NCBI GenBank assembly: GCA_963841715.1
Contig: CAWJDP010000001.1
Location: forward strand, 1-64,000
DNA from: DASPWW01 sp963841715
GTDB lineage: Bacteria; Actinomycetota; Thermoleophilia; Solirubrobacterales; 70-9
Reading direction: 5' to 3'
Length of the DNA stretch: 64,000 nt
The notes below the pieces were generated by a model that was given only the letters and a program-made list of their open reading frames with translations, was not told where the DNA came from and searched no databases. Positions 36,349 through 43,314 of the stretch are shown here, piece by piece (the first letter of the stretch is position 1; each line of letters begins with the position of its first letter). Both the position numbers and the translations under genes were made by a program.

Positions 36349-36750
36349 CTACTCCGTCAGCCCGGCTGCTTCGAGGGCCTGGCCGCGCTCGGGGAACGCC
36401 TCCACCCTCACCGCTTTGCCGTCGCGCATGGTCCATACGAGGAATGCGACCTGCGTCACGTCGAGGCCCGTGGTTCGACCTCGCCCGTGCAGCACCGTCT
36501 CGACGAGCACGTCATCGCCCGCGTCCGTGAGCTCCCGGGGCTCGAGGTAGACGTCCTCGAGCCCGTCGTCGAAGGCCCCGAACCAACGCCGCACCCCGTC
36601 ATGTCCGCGGTAGGTGTCGGGCTCGGAGGCGAGCGACGGCGGAGTTGCGACCTCGAACTCGGGGTCGATGAAGGCGAGGCCGGCCTCGACCCCCTGCTCG
36701 GCGAACGCCCCGTAGGCGCGACGGACGATGTCCACGTTCTCCTCCGACAC
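36349..36750 (-). CDS. SnoaL/NTF2-like fold protein
   Basis: 133 residues from GTG 36748-36750, selected because it gives the standard NTF2-like opening: S-E-E-N-V-D-I-V-R-R-A-Y-G-A-F-A-E-Q-G-V-E-A, then F-I-D-P-E-F-E-V. It continues with Y-R-G-H-D-G-V-R-R-W-F and V-A-F-L-V-W-T-M-R-D-G-K-A-V-R-V-E-A-F. The cone-shaped fold houses small-molecule isomerases, hydratases and binding proteins; no catalytic role can be fixed. A CATACT box lies 10 nt upstream of the GTG. It is convergent with rlmB (13-bp gap) and divergent from sigH. Confidence 0.82.
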   Translation of the reverse strand: MSEENVDIVRRAYGAFAEQGVEAGLAFIDPEFEVATPPSLASEPDTYRGHDGVRRWFGAFDDGLEDVYLEPRELTDAGDDVLVETVLHGRGRTTGLDVTQVAFLVWTMRDGKAVRVEAFPERGQALEAAGLTE

Positions 36751-36806
36751 TGCCGCGCCCAGTATGCAAGATCCGTTGCAGCGTCCGACGGCGTTGCTAT
36801 GGCGGG

Positions 36807-36834
36807 TTGACACCGATCCGCCGCTACTTACACT
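36807..36834 (+). promoter_or_regulatory. Probable sigH promoter
   Basis: Consensus -35 TTGACA at 36807-36812 and TACACT at 36829-36834, with 16 nt between. The expected start point is near 36841, giving a leader of about 100 nt before the sigH GTG. Confidence 0.6.
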
Positions 36835-36848
36835 ACCGTCCCCGTAAG

Positions 36849-36891
36849 GGTGAACTAAAGGTTGAGGCAAGGCCTCAAGCGATCGTTCACC
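36849..36891 (+). other. Symmetrical nested hairpin in the sigH leader
   Basis: Two pairs of 7-bp arms share one centre: GGTGAAC (36849-36855) with GTTCACC (36885-36891) outside, and TTGAGGC (36862-36868) with GCCTCAA (36872-36878) inside. Exactly 6 nt separate the arms on each side, and the loop is 3 nt. It starts about 8 nt after the predicted transcription start and ends 39 nt before the AGGAGG ribosome site. It could act as an RNA element or as a two-part operator. Confidence 0.7.
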
Positions 36892-36943
36892 GCCAGGGCG
36901 CCTAGGGGAGGTACGGGCGCCACGACCCTCGTAGGAGGTTGTT

Positions 36944-37630
36944 GTGGCAGCACCGACCCAGGACTTCGCGCGCGTCGCGCCCCCAGCTGGAAGCGCGCGC
37001 GGACACAGAGCTGAACCCGAGATCGACGACGAGTACCTGGTCGCGCTCGCAAAGCGCGGGCAGGGAGACGCCTACAACCAGATCGTCCGCCGCTACCGCG
37101 GCTTCGTCCGCCTCAAGGCCTCGGCCTACTTCCTGCTCGGAGGCGACTCCGACGACCTGATCCAGGAAGGTCTGCTCGGCCTGTTCAAGGCGGTGCGGGA
37201 CTTCCGCACCGACCGCGAGTCGAGCTTCAGGAACTTCGCCGAGCTGTGCATCACGCGGCAGATCATCACCGCGGTCAAGACCGCGAGCCGCAACAAGCAC
37301 GCGCCGCTGAACCAGTACGTCTCCTTCGCGCACTCGCCGGCCGCGCCGGGCGAGTCGGAGACGACGCTCGAGGAGATCCTCCCCGGGCCGATGGTCAACG
37401 ACCCGGCGAACCAGGTGATCGCGACCGAGGAGCTGGACAGCCTCGTCGCATGCCTGTCGAGCGTGCTCTCGGACCTCGAGAGCCAGGTCCTGTCCCTGTA
37501 CCTGGACGGGCACTCGTACGAGGCGATCGGCGAGCAGCTCGAGTGCGACACGAAGACGGTCGACAACGCGCTCCAGCGCGTCAAGCGCAAGGTCGGGATC
37601 CATCTCGCCTCGCGCGAGGTGAAGCTGTAG
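36944..37630 (+). CDS. sigH: SigH-type (sigma-30 family) RNA polymerase sigma factor
   Basis: 228 residues; GTG 36944 with TAGGAGG 7-8 nt upstream. Region 2 is Y-N-Q-I-V-R-R-Y-R-G-F-V-R-L-K-A and D-S-D-D-L-I-Q-E-G-L-L-G-L-F-K-A-V-R-D-F, with a region 2.4 stretch S-S-F-R-N-F-A-E-L-C-I-T-R-Q-I. Region 4 is L-E-S-Q-V-L-S-L-Y-L-D-G-H-S-Y-E-A-I-G-E-Q-L-E-C. It matches the stationary-phase/sporulation SigH of Bacillus, which occupies the same place downstream of cysS and rlmB. In non-sporulating actinobacteria its regulon is unknown. The structured leader suggests post-initiation control. No anti-sigma gene is adjacent. Confidence 0.92.
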   Translation: MAAPTQDFARVAPPAGSARGHRAEPEIDDEYLVALAKRGQGDAYNQIVRRYRGFVRLKASAYFLLGGDSDDLIQEGLLGLFKAVRDFRTDRESSFRNFAELCITRQIITAVKTASRNKHAPLNQYVSFAHSPAAPGESETTLEEILPGPMVNDPANQVIATEELDSLVACLSSVLSDLESQVLSLYLDGHSYEAIGEQLECDTKTVDNALQRVKRKVGIHLASREVKL

Positions 37631-37657
37631 GCCCCGCCCGTCGTACCCTGACCGGAC

Positions 37658-37730
37658 GCCCGCCTAGCTCAACTGGCAGAGCACTTGATTTGTAATCAAG
37701 AGGTTCCCGGTTCGAATCCGGGGGCGGGCT
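37658..37730 (+). tRNA. tRNA-Thr (anticodon TGT)
   Basis: 73 nt. The acceptor stem pairs GCCCGCC (37658-37664) with GGCGGGC (37723-37729), followed by discriminator T. The D arm is GCTCAACTGGCAGAGC. The anticodon stem is CTTGA/TCAAG with loop TT-TGT-AA, anticodon at 37691-37693. The T arm has GGTTCGAATCC. The CCA end is not encoded. It stands 27 bp after sigH, where Firmicutes and actinobacteria often have tRNA(Thr) before rpmG-secE-nusG; those genes do not follow here. Confidence 0.98.
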
Positions 37731-37733
37731 CTG

Positions 37734-38738
37734 GTGATTTCCACCGCCGACTTCACCTGGAACGACGCCGAGCGCGTGATCGTGTTCCGCCGCGGGGTGC
37801 TCGACGAGGCTCCCGAGCTGCTGCGCGAGCACGGCTGGGACGGGTTCGACCTGCTGAGCACGACGCGGGCGCTCGCCGCGGCGCCGCATGACCTCCGGGC
37901 GGTCGGCTCGGTCCACGCCGTTCCCCCGGGAGAGGTCCCGAAGGCGGCGAAGTCGATCGCCTCGACGGTCCGCTCGGGTGAGATCGTCGCGCTCGGTGGC
38001 GGGCGCGTGATCGACACCGCGAAGGCGATCGCGTCCGCGCACGGGGGCAAGGTGTGCGCGATCCCGACGACGCTCTCGGGTGCCGAGATGACGCAGATCC
38101 ACCGCCTCCCCGAGGGTCACGAGGGAAGCGGGCTGATCCGCCCCCGGCTCGTCCTCGCCGACCCCGGGCCGATGACGTCGCAGCCCGAGCGCGAGCTGCG
38201 CGCCAGCGCGATGAACGCGCTCGCGCACGGCGCCGACTCCCTCTACACGCCGTTCGCCAACCCCGTCTCCACGGCGGCGGCCCTGGGCGGCGCCGAGCTG
38301 ATCGCCACGGCGCTCGACCAGGACGCCGGCTCGCGCGACCGCGCCGCGCTCGCGCTCGGCTCGATCCTGTGTGCGTACGCGATCGACTCGGCGCTGTTCG
38401 CTATCCATCACGTGCTCTGCCAGACGCTGGTCCGCGTGTGCGCGCTCCCGCACGCGGAGACCAACGCGACGATGCTCCCGCGGACGATGGAGGCGATGCG
38501 CGAGCGCGCCCCCGACGCCCTCGCGAGCCTCGCCGAGGCGATCGGGACGACCCCCGACGGGATCGGCAAGCGGATCGAGGAGCTGGCGGGGGGCGGGCGC
38601 ACGCTGAGCGAGCTCGGCGCCGAGCCGGATCGGCTCGACGACGTCGTCGCCGCGGCGGCGGCGCGGCAGGAGCTCCAGCTGACACCCGATCCGCCCTCTC
38701 CCGAGGAGCTGCGGGCGCTGATCGACGCCGCCTGGTAG
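37734..38738 (+). CDS. Metal-dependent (iron-type) alcohol dehydrogenase family protein
   Basis: 334 residues from GTG 37734, only 4 nt after the tRNA 3' end, with no room for a ribosome site. The N-terminal dinucleotide-binding part has V-A-L-G-G-G-R-V-I-D-T-A-K-A and I-P-T-T-L-S-G-A-E-M-T. Metal ligands are visible in N-A-L-A-H-G-A-D and H-H-V-L-C-Q-T-L-V-R-V-C-A-L-P-H-A-E. The closest named relatives are maleylacetate reductases and related short Fe-ADH enzymes, which reduce a keto or enol acid with NAD(P)H. No ring-cleavage genes are near. RNase Z processing of the tRNA would leave a virtually leaderless mRNA. Confidence 0.85.
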   Translation: MISTADFTWNDAERVIVFRRGVLDEAPELLREHGWDGFDLLSTTRALAAAPHDLRAVGSVHAVPPGEVPKAAKSIASTVRSGEIVALGGGRVIDTAKAIASAHGGKVCAIPTTLSGAEMTQIHRLPEGHEGSGLIRPRLVLADPGPMTSQPERELRASAMNALAHGADSLYTPFANPVSTAAALGGAELIATALDQDAGSRDRAALALGSILCAYAIDSALFAIHHVLCQTLVRVCALPHAETNATMLPRTMEAMRERAPDALASLAEAIGTTPDGIGKRIEELAGGGRTLSELGAEPDRLDDVVAAAAARQELQLTPDPPSPEELRALIDAAW

Positions 38739-38791
38739 CGAGCCTGGAGGCTGGGCAGTAACGCCCGCCGGGCGAGCGTGTAGGGGTCTTC

Positions 38792-40456
38792 GTGAACGAG
38801 GAACGCCTCGCGCGGTACCACGACTTCGCACGCCGCCGAGGCGTGAACCCGGTCATGTACGTGATCGCGCGCCTGATCCTGCAGCCGGTGCTGCTCGTCT
38901 ACCTGCGGCTGTCGCGGTTCAAGCGCGAGCACGCGAAGGTCAAGGGGCCGCTGATCGTCGCCGCGAACCACCGCAGTTTCCTCGACCCGTTCGTGATCGG
39001 CGTCTCGCTGCCGTGGCGCCGCCCGATCCAGTTCGTCGCCAAGGCGGAGCTGTTCGAGAGGCGCTGGCAGGGGTGGCTGCTGAACCGCCTCGGCGCGTTC
39101 CCGATCCGCCGCGGCGAGGCCGACGAGGAGGCGATGAGCACCGCCCGGCTCGCGCTCGAGCGCGGCGGCTCGCTTGTGATCTTTCCCGAGGGCACGCGGA
39201 TCCGCACCGGTTCGCTGGCGGCGCCGAAGCGCGGCGTCGGCCGGCTCGCGCTCGAGACCGGGGCGCCGGTGCTGCCGGTTGCGGTCCACGGCACCGAGCA
39301 GGTCCGCCGCGGCTGGCGCATCCGGCCGCGCAAGGTCAAGCTCCGCGCCGGCCGCGCGATGACCTTCCCGCGCACCGAGCGGCCCTCGCCCTCGCTCGCC
39401 GCCACCGTGACGGCGCGGATCTGGCCCAACATCGAGCTCCAGTGGGAATGGCTCGGCGGGCTGCCGCCGCTGCGCAAGGCCGCGGTGATCGGTGCCGGGA
39501 GCTGGGGCACCGCCGTCGCTGCGCTGCTCGCCCGCGGCGGGCTCGACGTCCAGCTCGGTTGCCGCACGCGCGAGCACGCCGAGGAGATCGCGGCCTCGCG
39601 CACCAACGAGCGCTATCTGCCCGGGATCACGCTCCCCGACGGCGTCACCGTGAAGCGCTCCGCCGACATCGAGCTGGCCGGGATCGACCTCGTCGTGCTC
39701 GCGGTCCCGTCCGCCGCCCATCCCCCCGTTGTCGGCTCGCTCGCCGACCGCATCGGCCAGCGCACGGGGATGCTGCTGCTCGCGAAGGGGCTCGTCGCGC
39801 CGATGGGCTCGCTCCCGACCGAGTACGTATCCGAGCGCATCCGCGCCCGCGCCGTCGCCTGCATCGGCGGCCCCGCGCACGCCCGCGAGGCCGCCGCCGG
39901 CACCGCGGCGCTCGTTCTCGGCAGCGCCGACCCCGACCTCCGCGCTCAGATCGGCGAGGTCTTCGACCGCGCCGGGCTCGTCTGCGAGCGCACCGCCGAT
40001 GTGCTCGGCGTCGAGATGGCCGGCGCGTCGAAGAACGCCGCCGCGCTCGCCGCGGCCGCGGCGGAGCCGTACGGGCTCAACGCCGCCGGGATCGCGGCGG
40101 CCGAGATCTGGCGCGAGTGCGTCCAGTACGCAATCAGCCTCGGCGCCGACCTCGACACGTTCACCGGGCTCGCCGGGATCGGCGATCTGACGGCGACCGT
40201 GCTCGCGCCGAGCAGCCGCAACCGGCGCGCCGGCGAGCTGCTCGGCCGCGGTGTCCCCGCCGATCGGATCCCCGCCGAGATCGGTCAGGCCTCGGAGGCG
40301 CTCGACTCGGTGCCGCTGATCGCCGAGACGCTGGACCGGGCCGGGATCGACGCCCCGGGACTGCACGGGCTGACCGCGCTGATCGAGGGCAGGATCGACG
40401 CCGGCGCATGGGTATCCGGCTTGCGCCGGGCGGAAAGCTCGCGCCGCGCAGCGTAG
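38792..40456 (+). CDS. Fused PlsC acyltransferase and GpsA glycerol-3-phosphate dehydrogenase
   Basis: One 554-residue frame from GTG 38792. Residues 1-225 are a PlsC-type acyltransferase with a hydrophobic helix (M-Y-V-I-A-R-L-I-L-Q-P-V-L-L-V-Y), N-H-R-S-F-L-D (H60-x4-D65), F-P-E-G-T-R (131-136) and V-L-P-V-A-V-H-G. Residues 228-554 are a GpsA dehydrogenase: V-I-G-A-G-S-W-G-T (234-239), catalytic Lys region L-L-L-A-K-G-L, G-A-S-K-N-A-A-A-L and G-L-A-G-I-G-D-L. The second part makes glycerol-3-phosphate from dihydroxyacetone phosphate; the first acylates lysophosphatidate or a related lipid. The fusion would place both ends of phosphatidate synthesis on one membrane-bound protein. It is followed 21 bp later by an ECF sigma gene. 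Confidence 0.9.
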   Translation: MNEERLARYHDFARRRGVNPVMYVIARLILQPVLLVYLRLSRFKREHAKVKGPLIVAANHRSFLDPFVIGVSLPWRRPIQFVAKAELFERRWQGWLLNRLGAFPIRRGEADEEAMSTARLALERGGSLVIFPEGTRIRTGSLAAPKRGVGRLALETGAPVLPVAVHGTEQVRRGWRIRPRKVKLRAGRAMTFPRTERPSPSLAATVTARIWPNIELQWEWLGGLPPLRKAAVIGAGSWGTAVAALLARGGLDVQLGCRTREHAEEIAASRTNERYLPGITLPDGVTVKRSADIELAGIDLVVLAVPSAAHPPVVGSLADRIGQRTGMLLLAKGLVAPMGSLPTEYVSERIRARAVACIGGPAHAREAAAGTAALVLGSADPDLRAQIGEVFDRAGLVCERTADVLGVEMAGASKNAAALAAAAAEPYGLNAAGIAAAEIWRECVQYAISLGADLDTFTGLAGIGDLTATVLAPSSRNRRAGELLGRGVPADRIPAEIGQASEALDSVPLIAETLDRAGIDAPGLHGLTALIEGRIDAGAWVSGLRRAESSRRAA

Positions 40457-40477
40457 GAGGCGGGTTACGCTTGCCGG

Positions 40478-41083
40478 GTGGTCGAGGAGAGCACGGAGCG
40501 CGAGTCGGTCGCGGCCGCGGACACGCCCCCGGCGACGTCGAAGGCCGAGCTCGATCGGGCGTTCGAGGACCTCTACCGCGCCCACCTGCGCGACGTCTAC
40601 TCGTACTCCTACTACCGGGTCGGCAATCATCACGACGCCGAGGATCTGACCGAGCAGACCTTCCTGCAGGCGTACAGGCACTTCGAGCGCGCGCGGCGCG
40701 AGTCGAACGGGCGCCCGCTGCGACCGTGGCTGATCAGGATCGCCCACAACCTCGCCTCGAACTACCACCGCGACCGCGCCAGGCGGCCGACGTCGGCGCT
40801 CGACAGCGCCGACCCGATCTCGCACCCGCATGCGACCGAGCAGGTCGTCGAGGGCCGCGAGGAGCTGCGCCGGGTGATGGCCGGCCTGACCGACCTCCCC
40901 GACGATCGTCGCGAGGCGCTGATCATGCGCTTCGCGCTCGGGATGGACAATCGCGAGATCGCGCGCGCCCTCGGCCGCACCGACGGCGCGACCAAGGTCC
41001 TGATCCATCGGGCGATCAAGCAGCTGGAGGAGAAGCTCGATGCCGAGTCGGGCGGCGGTGGGAAGGGGGACGGCGATGAATGA
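40478..41083 (+). CDS. ECF-type RNA polymerase sigma factor
   Basis: 201 residues (GTG 40478; a TACGCT box ends 6 nt before it). Region 2: F-E-D-L-Y-R-A-H-L-R-D-V-Y-S-Y-S-Y-Y-R-V-G-N, D-A-E-D-L-T-E-Q-T-F-L-Q-A-Y-R-H-F; region 2.4 W-L-I-R-I-A-H-N-L-A-S-N-Y-H-R. Region 4: L-P-D-D-R-R-E-A-L-I-M-R-F-A-L-G-M-D-N-R-E-I-A-R-A-L-G-R, T-K-V-L-I-H-R-A. A Gly/Lys-rich tail ends it. The next gene overlaps it by 8 bp and encodes a small membrane protein that may be its regulator. The target promoters are unknown. Confidence 0.92.
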   Translation: MVEESTERESVAAADTPPATSKAELDRAFEDLYRAHLRDVYSYSYYRVGNHHDAEDLTEQTFLQAYRHFERARRESNGRPLRPWLIRIAHNLASNYHRDRARRPTSALDSADPISHPHATEQVVEGREELRRVMAGLTDLPDDRREALIMRFALGMDNREIARALGRTDGATKVLIHRAIKQLEEKLDAESGGGGKGDGDE

Positions 41084-41423
41084 GGCCGCCGGAGCCGGGC
41101 GCGCGGGCGAGCTCGGCCTCGAGCGTCTGCTCGAGACCACGCTGCGCCCGATCGAGCCGCCGGAGGATCTTCGCGGCCGGGTCGAGGAGACGCTCTCGAT
41201 GCTGACCGAGGCGGCAGCCTCGGAGCTCAGCGAGTGGGCCGACGAGCTCTCGGAGGGCGAGCTCGCGGCGCTCCGCGATCCCCGCAACTGGGTCCGCCCG
41301 GTGTTCGCGCTTGCCGCGGGCGGCGCCGCGGGGACGGCGCTGTTCGTGCTCGAGCGGCGACGCCGCCGGCGATCGGGCGGGCTGCGCTCGATCGCCGACG
41401 ACGTGATCTCCCGCGTCCGCTAG
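41076..41423 (+). CDS. Small single-pass membrane protein, possible anti-sigma partner
   Basis: 115 residues from ATG 41076, overlapping the end of the ECF sigma gene, so the two are coupled. The first 85 residues are acidic and helical (L-E-R-L-L-E-T-T-L-R-P-I-E-P-P-E-D-L-R; A-S-E-L-S-E-W-A-D-E-L-S-E-G-E). One hydrophobic helix follows (V-F-A-L-A-A-G-G-A-A-G-T-A-L-F-V-L), then a basic cytoplasmic tail (E-R-R-R-R-R-R-S). There is no zinc HxxxCxxC motif. The layout, partner and coupling suggest a membrane-bound anti-sigma factor, but no family is recognised. Confidence 0.65.
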   Translation: MNEAAGAGRAGELGLERLLETTLRPIEPPEDLRGRVEETLSMLTEAAASELSEWADELSEGELAALRDPRNWVRPVFALAAGGAAGTALFVLERRRRRRSGGLRSIADDVISRVR

Positions 41424-41857
41424 GCGGTCGCGGGCTTAGTGCTCTTGGCGTCCGCCCCCTTCGCGGTCGCGGCCCCGGCCGCGAGGCCGAGGACGCCGAG
41501 CGCGAGGTGGAGGATGTTGTCCTCGGTGTTGACCGGGATGAACTTGAGGATCGTGTCGTGCGTCGATCCCGCCCCGAAGTCGACGAAGCCGAGGATCGCG
41601 ACGATCACGTAGATCAGGCCGAGCGCGAGCGCGTAGGTCCGCGCGTAGTAGGAGACCGCGAGCAGGCCGAGGATCCCGGTCACGAGGTGGATGACGTTGT
41701 GCCACCCGTTCACCGCGAGGATTCCGAAGACGTCGTCGACCTGAATCGAGTTGCCGACGTCGAAGCTCGCGTTGTAGAAGAAGCCGATGATCCCGGCTAC
41801 CGTGAGTACGGAGCCGACGACCAGGGCGTAGAGCCTGGCTGGGCTTTGCTCTGCCAT
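41420..41857 (-). CDS. Four-helix DUF4383-type membrane protein
   Basis: 145 residues from ATG 41855-41857. Four hydrophobic helices: L-V-V-G-S-V-L-T-V-A-G-I-I-G-F, V-I-H-L-V-T-G-I-L-G-L-L-A-V, A-L-G-L-I-Y-V-I-V-A-I-L-G-F and I-L-H-L-A-L-G-V-L-G-L-A. The repeated N-x-x-H-L-x-x-G-x-x-G-L pattern (N-V-I-H-L-V-T-G; N-I-L-H-L-A-L-G) is typical of DUF4383 proteins in actinobacteria, whose function is unknown. The upstream SD (AGGAGGAAG in minus orientation) is strong. It converges with the preceding small gene with a 4-bp overlap of stops, and is divergent from the next ECF sigma gene. Confidence 0.85.
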   Translation of the reverse strand: MAEQSPARLYALVVGSVLTVAGIIGFFYNASFDVGNSIQVDDVFGILAVNGWHNVIHLVTGILGLLAVSYYARTYALALGLIYVIVAILGFVDFGAGSTHDTILKFIPVNTEDNILHLALGVLGLAAGAATAKGADAKSTKPATA

Positions 41858-42033
41858 CTGGGTCTTCCTCCTTGCTGTTGGGGCGGATTCCATCATTGCG
41901 GGGAGAGCGCGTCGCGGCCCGCCGAGGATGATCCGCGGATCGCCGCCGGACGTAGGTTCACGCGTCGCCGACCGATACGCGGCCGCGGAGATTCCAGATC
42001 GCACCCGGGGAGCTCCGAGCACGAGATGACGAG

Positions 42034-42609
42034 ATGACGAAACGAGACCTCCAGACGCTCGCCGACGAGGACCTGATGCCGCTCGTGGACCGCAAGGACC
42101 CGGCCGCGTTCGAGGTCTTCTACGACCGCCACGGCGGCGCCGCCTACTCGCTCGCGCACCGCATCGTCGGCAACACCGAGGGCGCCCAGGACGTGGCGCA
42201 GGAGGCGTTCCTGTCGATGTGGCGGAGCGGCGCGCGCTACGACCGCACGCGCGGCAGCGTCCGCGCCTGGGTGCTGGGGATCGTCCGCAACCGCGCAATC
42301 GACGCGCTGCGCCGCGAGGCGGGCAGGGCGCCGCGGCTCGACTTCGACGACGAGGCCGTGCTCGAGCGCCGCGCCGCGCCCGAGCGGACCGAGGCCGAGG
42401 CGCTGCGCCGGGAGACGGCGACCGAGGTCCGCGGCGCGCTCGAGGAGCTCCCTCCGGAGCAGTCGAGGGTGATTCAGCTCGCCTACTTCGGCGGCTTCAG
42501 CCACTCCGAGATCGCCGAGATGCTGGGGATGCCGCTCGGAACCGTGAAGGGCCGGATGCGGCTCGGGCTCGAGAAGATCAGGCTGAAGCTGGCGGAGGTG
42601 CTCCCGTGA
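42034..42609 (+). CDS. ECF sigma factor (SigK-like)
   Basis: 191 residues from ATG 42034. Region 2: F-E-V-F-Y-D-R-H-G-G-A-A-Y-S-L-A-H-R-I-V-G, A-Q-D-V-A-Q-E-A-F-L-S-M-W-R; region 2.4 V-R-A-W-V-L-G-I-V-R-N-R-A-I-D-A-L-R-R. Region 4: L-P-P-E-Q-S-R-V-I-Q-L-A-Y-F-G-G-F-S-H-S-E-I-A, P-L-G-T-V-K-G-R-M-R-L-G. This pattern is that of the SigK/ECF19 group, whose partner is an RskA-type anti-sigma factor, and such a gene follows at once (GTGA overlap). In mycobacteria SigK responds to redox state. Confidence 0.92.
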   Translation: MTKRDLQTLADEDLMPLVDRKDPAAFEVFYDRHGGAAYSLAHRIVGNTEGAQDVAQEAFLSMWRSGARYDRTRGSVRAWVLGIVRNRAIDALRREAGRAPRLDFDDEAVLERRAAPERTEAEALRRETATEVRGALEELPPEQSRVIQLAYFGGFSHSEIAEMLGMPLGTVKGRMRLGLEKIRLKLAEVLP

Positions 42610-43295
42610 GCGAGCCCGAGCGCCACGCCGAGCGCCAGGACGACGTTGCCGCGTACGCGTTGAACGCGCTCGACGCGGGCGAGGTCGACGGGCTCGAGCG
42701 CCACCTCGCAGGCTGCGAGGCCTGCCGCGAGTGGCTGAGGTGGCTGACCCCGGCCGTGAACGTGCTGCCGATGTCGGTCGACCAGCTCGAGCCGCCGTCG
42801 GCGCTTCGCGCCAAGCTCGTCGAGACCGTCCGCGAGGAGGCGCCCTCGAGGGCCGAGGCGAAGCGCGCGCGCCGCCCGCGCTGGCTCGCGGCGCCGCGCC
42901 CCGCGATCGCGCTCGGGACGATGGCCGCGGTCGCCGCCGGCGTCACCGGGTATGCGCTCCGCGACACCGGCGACGAGGGCGCTTCCTCGACCGTGCCGGT
43001 GCAGCGGTCCGCCGCCGCGGGCTCCGCGACCGGGCGGCTGACGCGCGACGGCGACTCGGGGACGCTTGTCGTCAGCGAGATGCCGCCGCTTCAGGGCCGC
43101 GACGTGTACGAGGTCTGGCTGCGCGAGGGCAACGCGGCGAAGCCTTCCGGGGTGTTCGTCCTCGACCGTCGGCACGGGGCGACGGTCGCGATCCCATCCG
43201 GGCTCGACAGCGCGAGCCAGGTGATGGTCACCCGCGAGCCCCCCGGCGGCAGCCCGCATCCGACCTCGCCGCCGATGCTGATGGCCCGAATCTAG
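42606..43295 (+). CDS. RskA-like membrane anti-sigma factor
   Basis: 229 residues from GTG 42606, overlapping the sigma stop. The N-terminal domain has A-A-Y-A-L-N-A-L-D-A-G-E and the zinc anti-sigma motif E-R-H-L-A-G-C-E-A-C-R-E-W (HxxxCxxC). One transmembrane helix (I-A-L-G-T-M-A-A-V-A-A-G-V-T-G-Y-A-L) separates it from an exported RskA-type domain with L-V-V-S-E-M-P-P-L-Q-G-R-D-V-Y-E-V-W-L and P-S-G-V-F-V-L. It would hold the SigK-like sigma at the membrane until regulated proteolysis. A rhomboid protease gene follows, and intramembrane cleavage is a plausible release route, though site-2 proteases usually do this. Confidence 0.92.
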   Translation: MSEPERHAERQDDVAAYALNALDAGEVDGLERHLAGCEACREWLRWLTPAVNVLPMSVDQLEPPSALRAKLVETVREEAPSRAEAKRARRPRWLAAPRPAIALGTMAAVAAGVTGYALRDTGDEGASSTVPVQRSAAAGSATGRLTRDGDSGTLVVSEMPPLQGRDVYEVWLREGNAAKPSGVFVLDRRHGATVAIPSGLDSASQVMVTREPPGGSPHPTSPPMLMARI

Positions 43296-43314
43296 CCCCC
43301 GCTAGATTCAGTTC

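Noticed and set aside
38408..41287. A 959-residue minus-strand open frame over the dehydrogenase, PlsC-GpsA and sigma genes
   Set aside because: It spans three recognised genes on the opposite strand and has no domain of its own.
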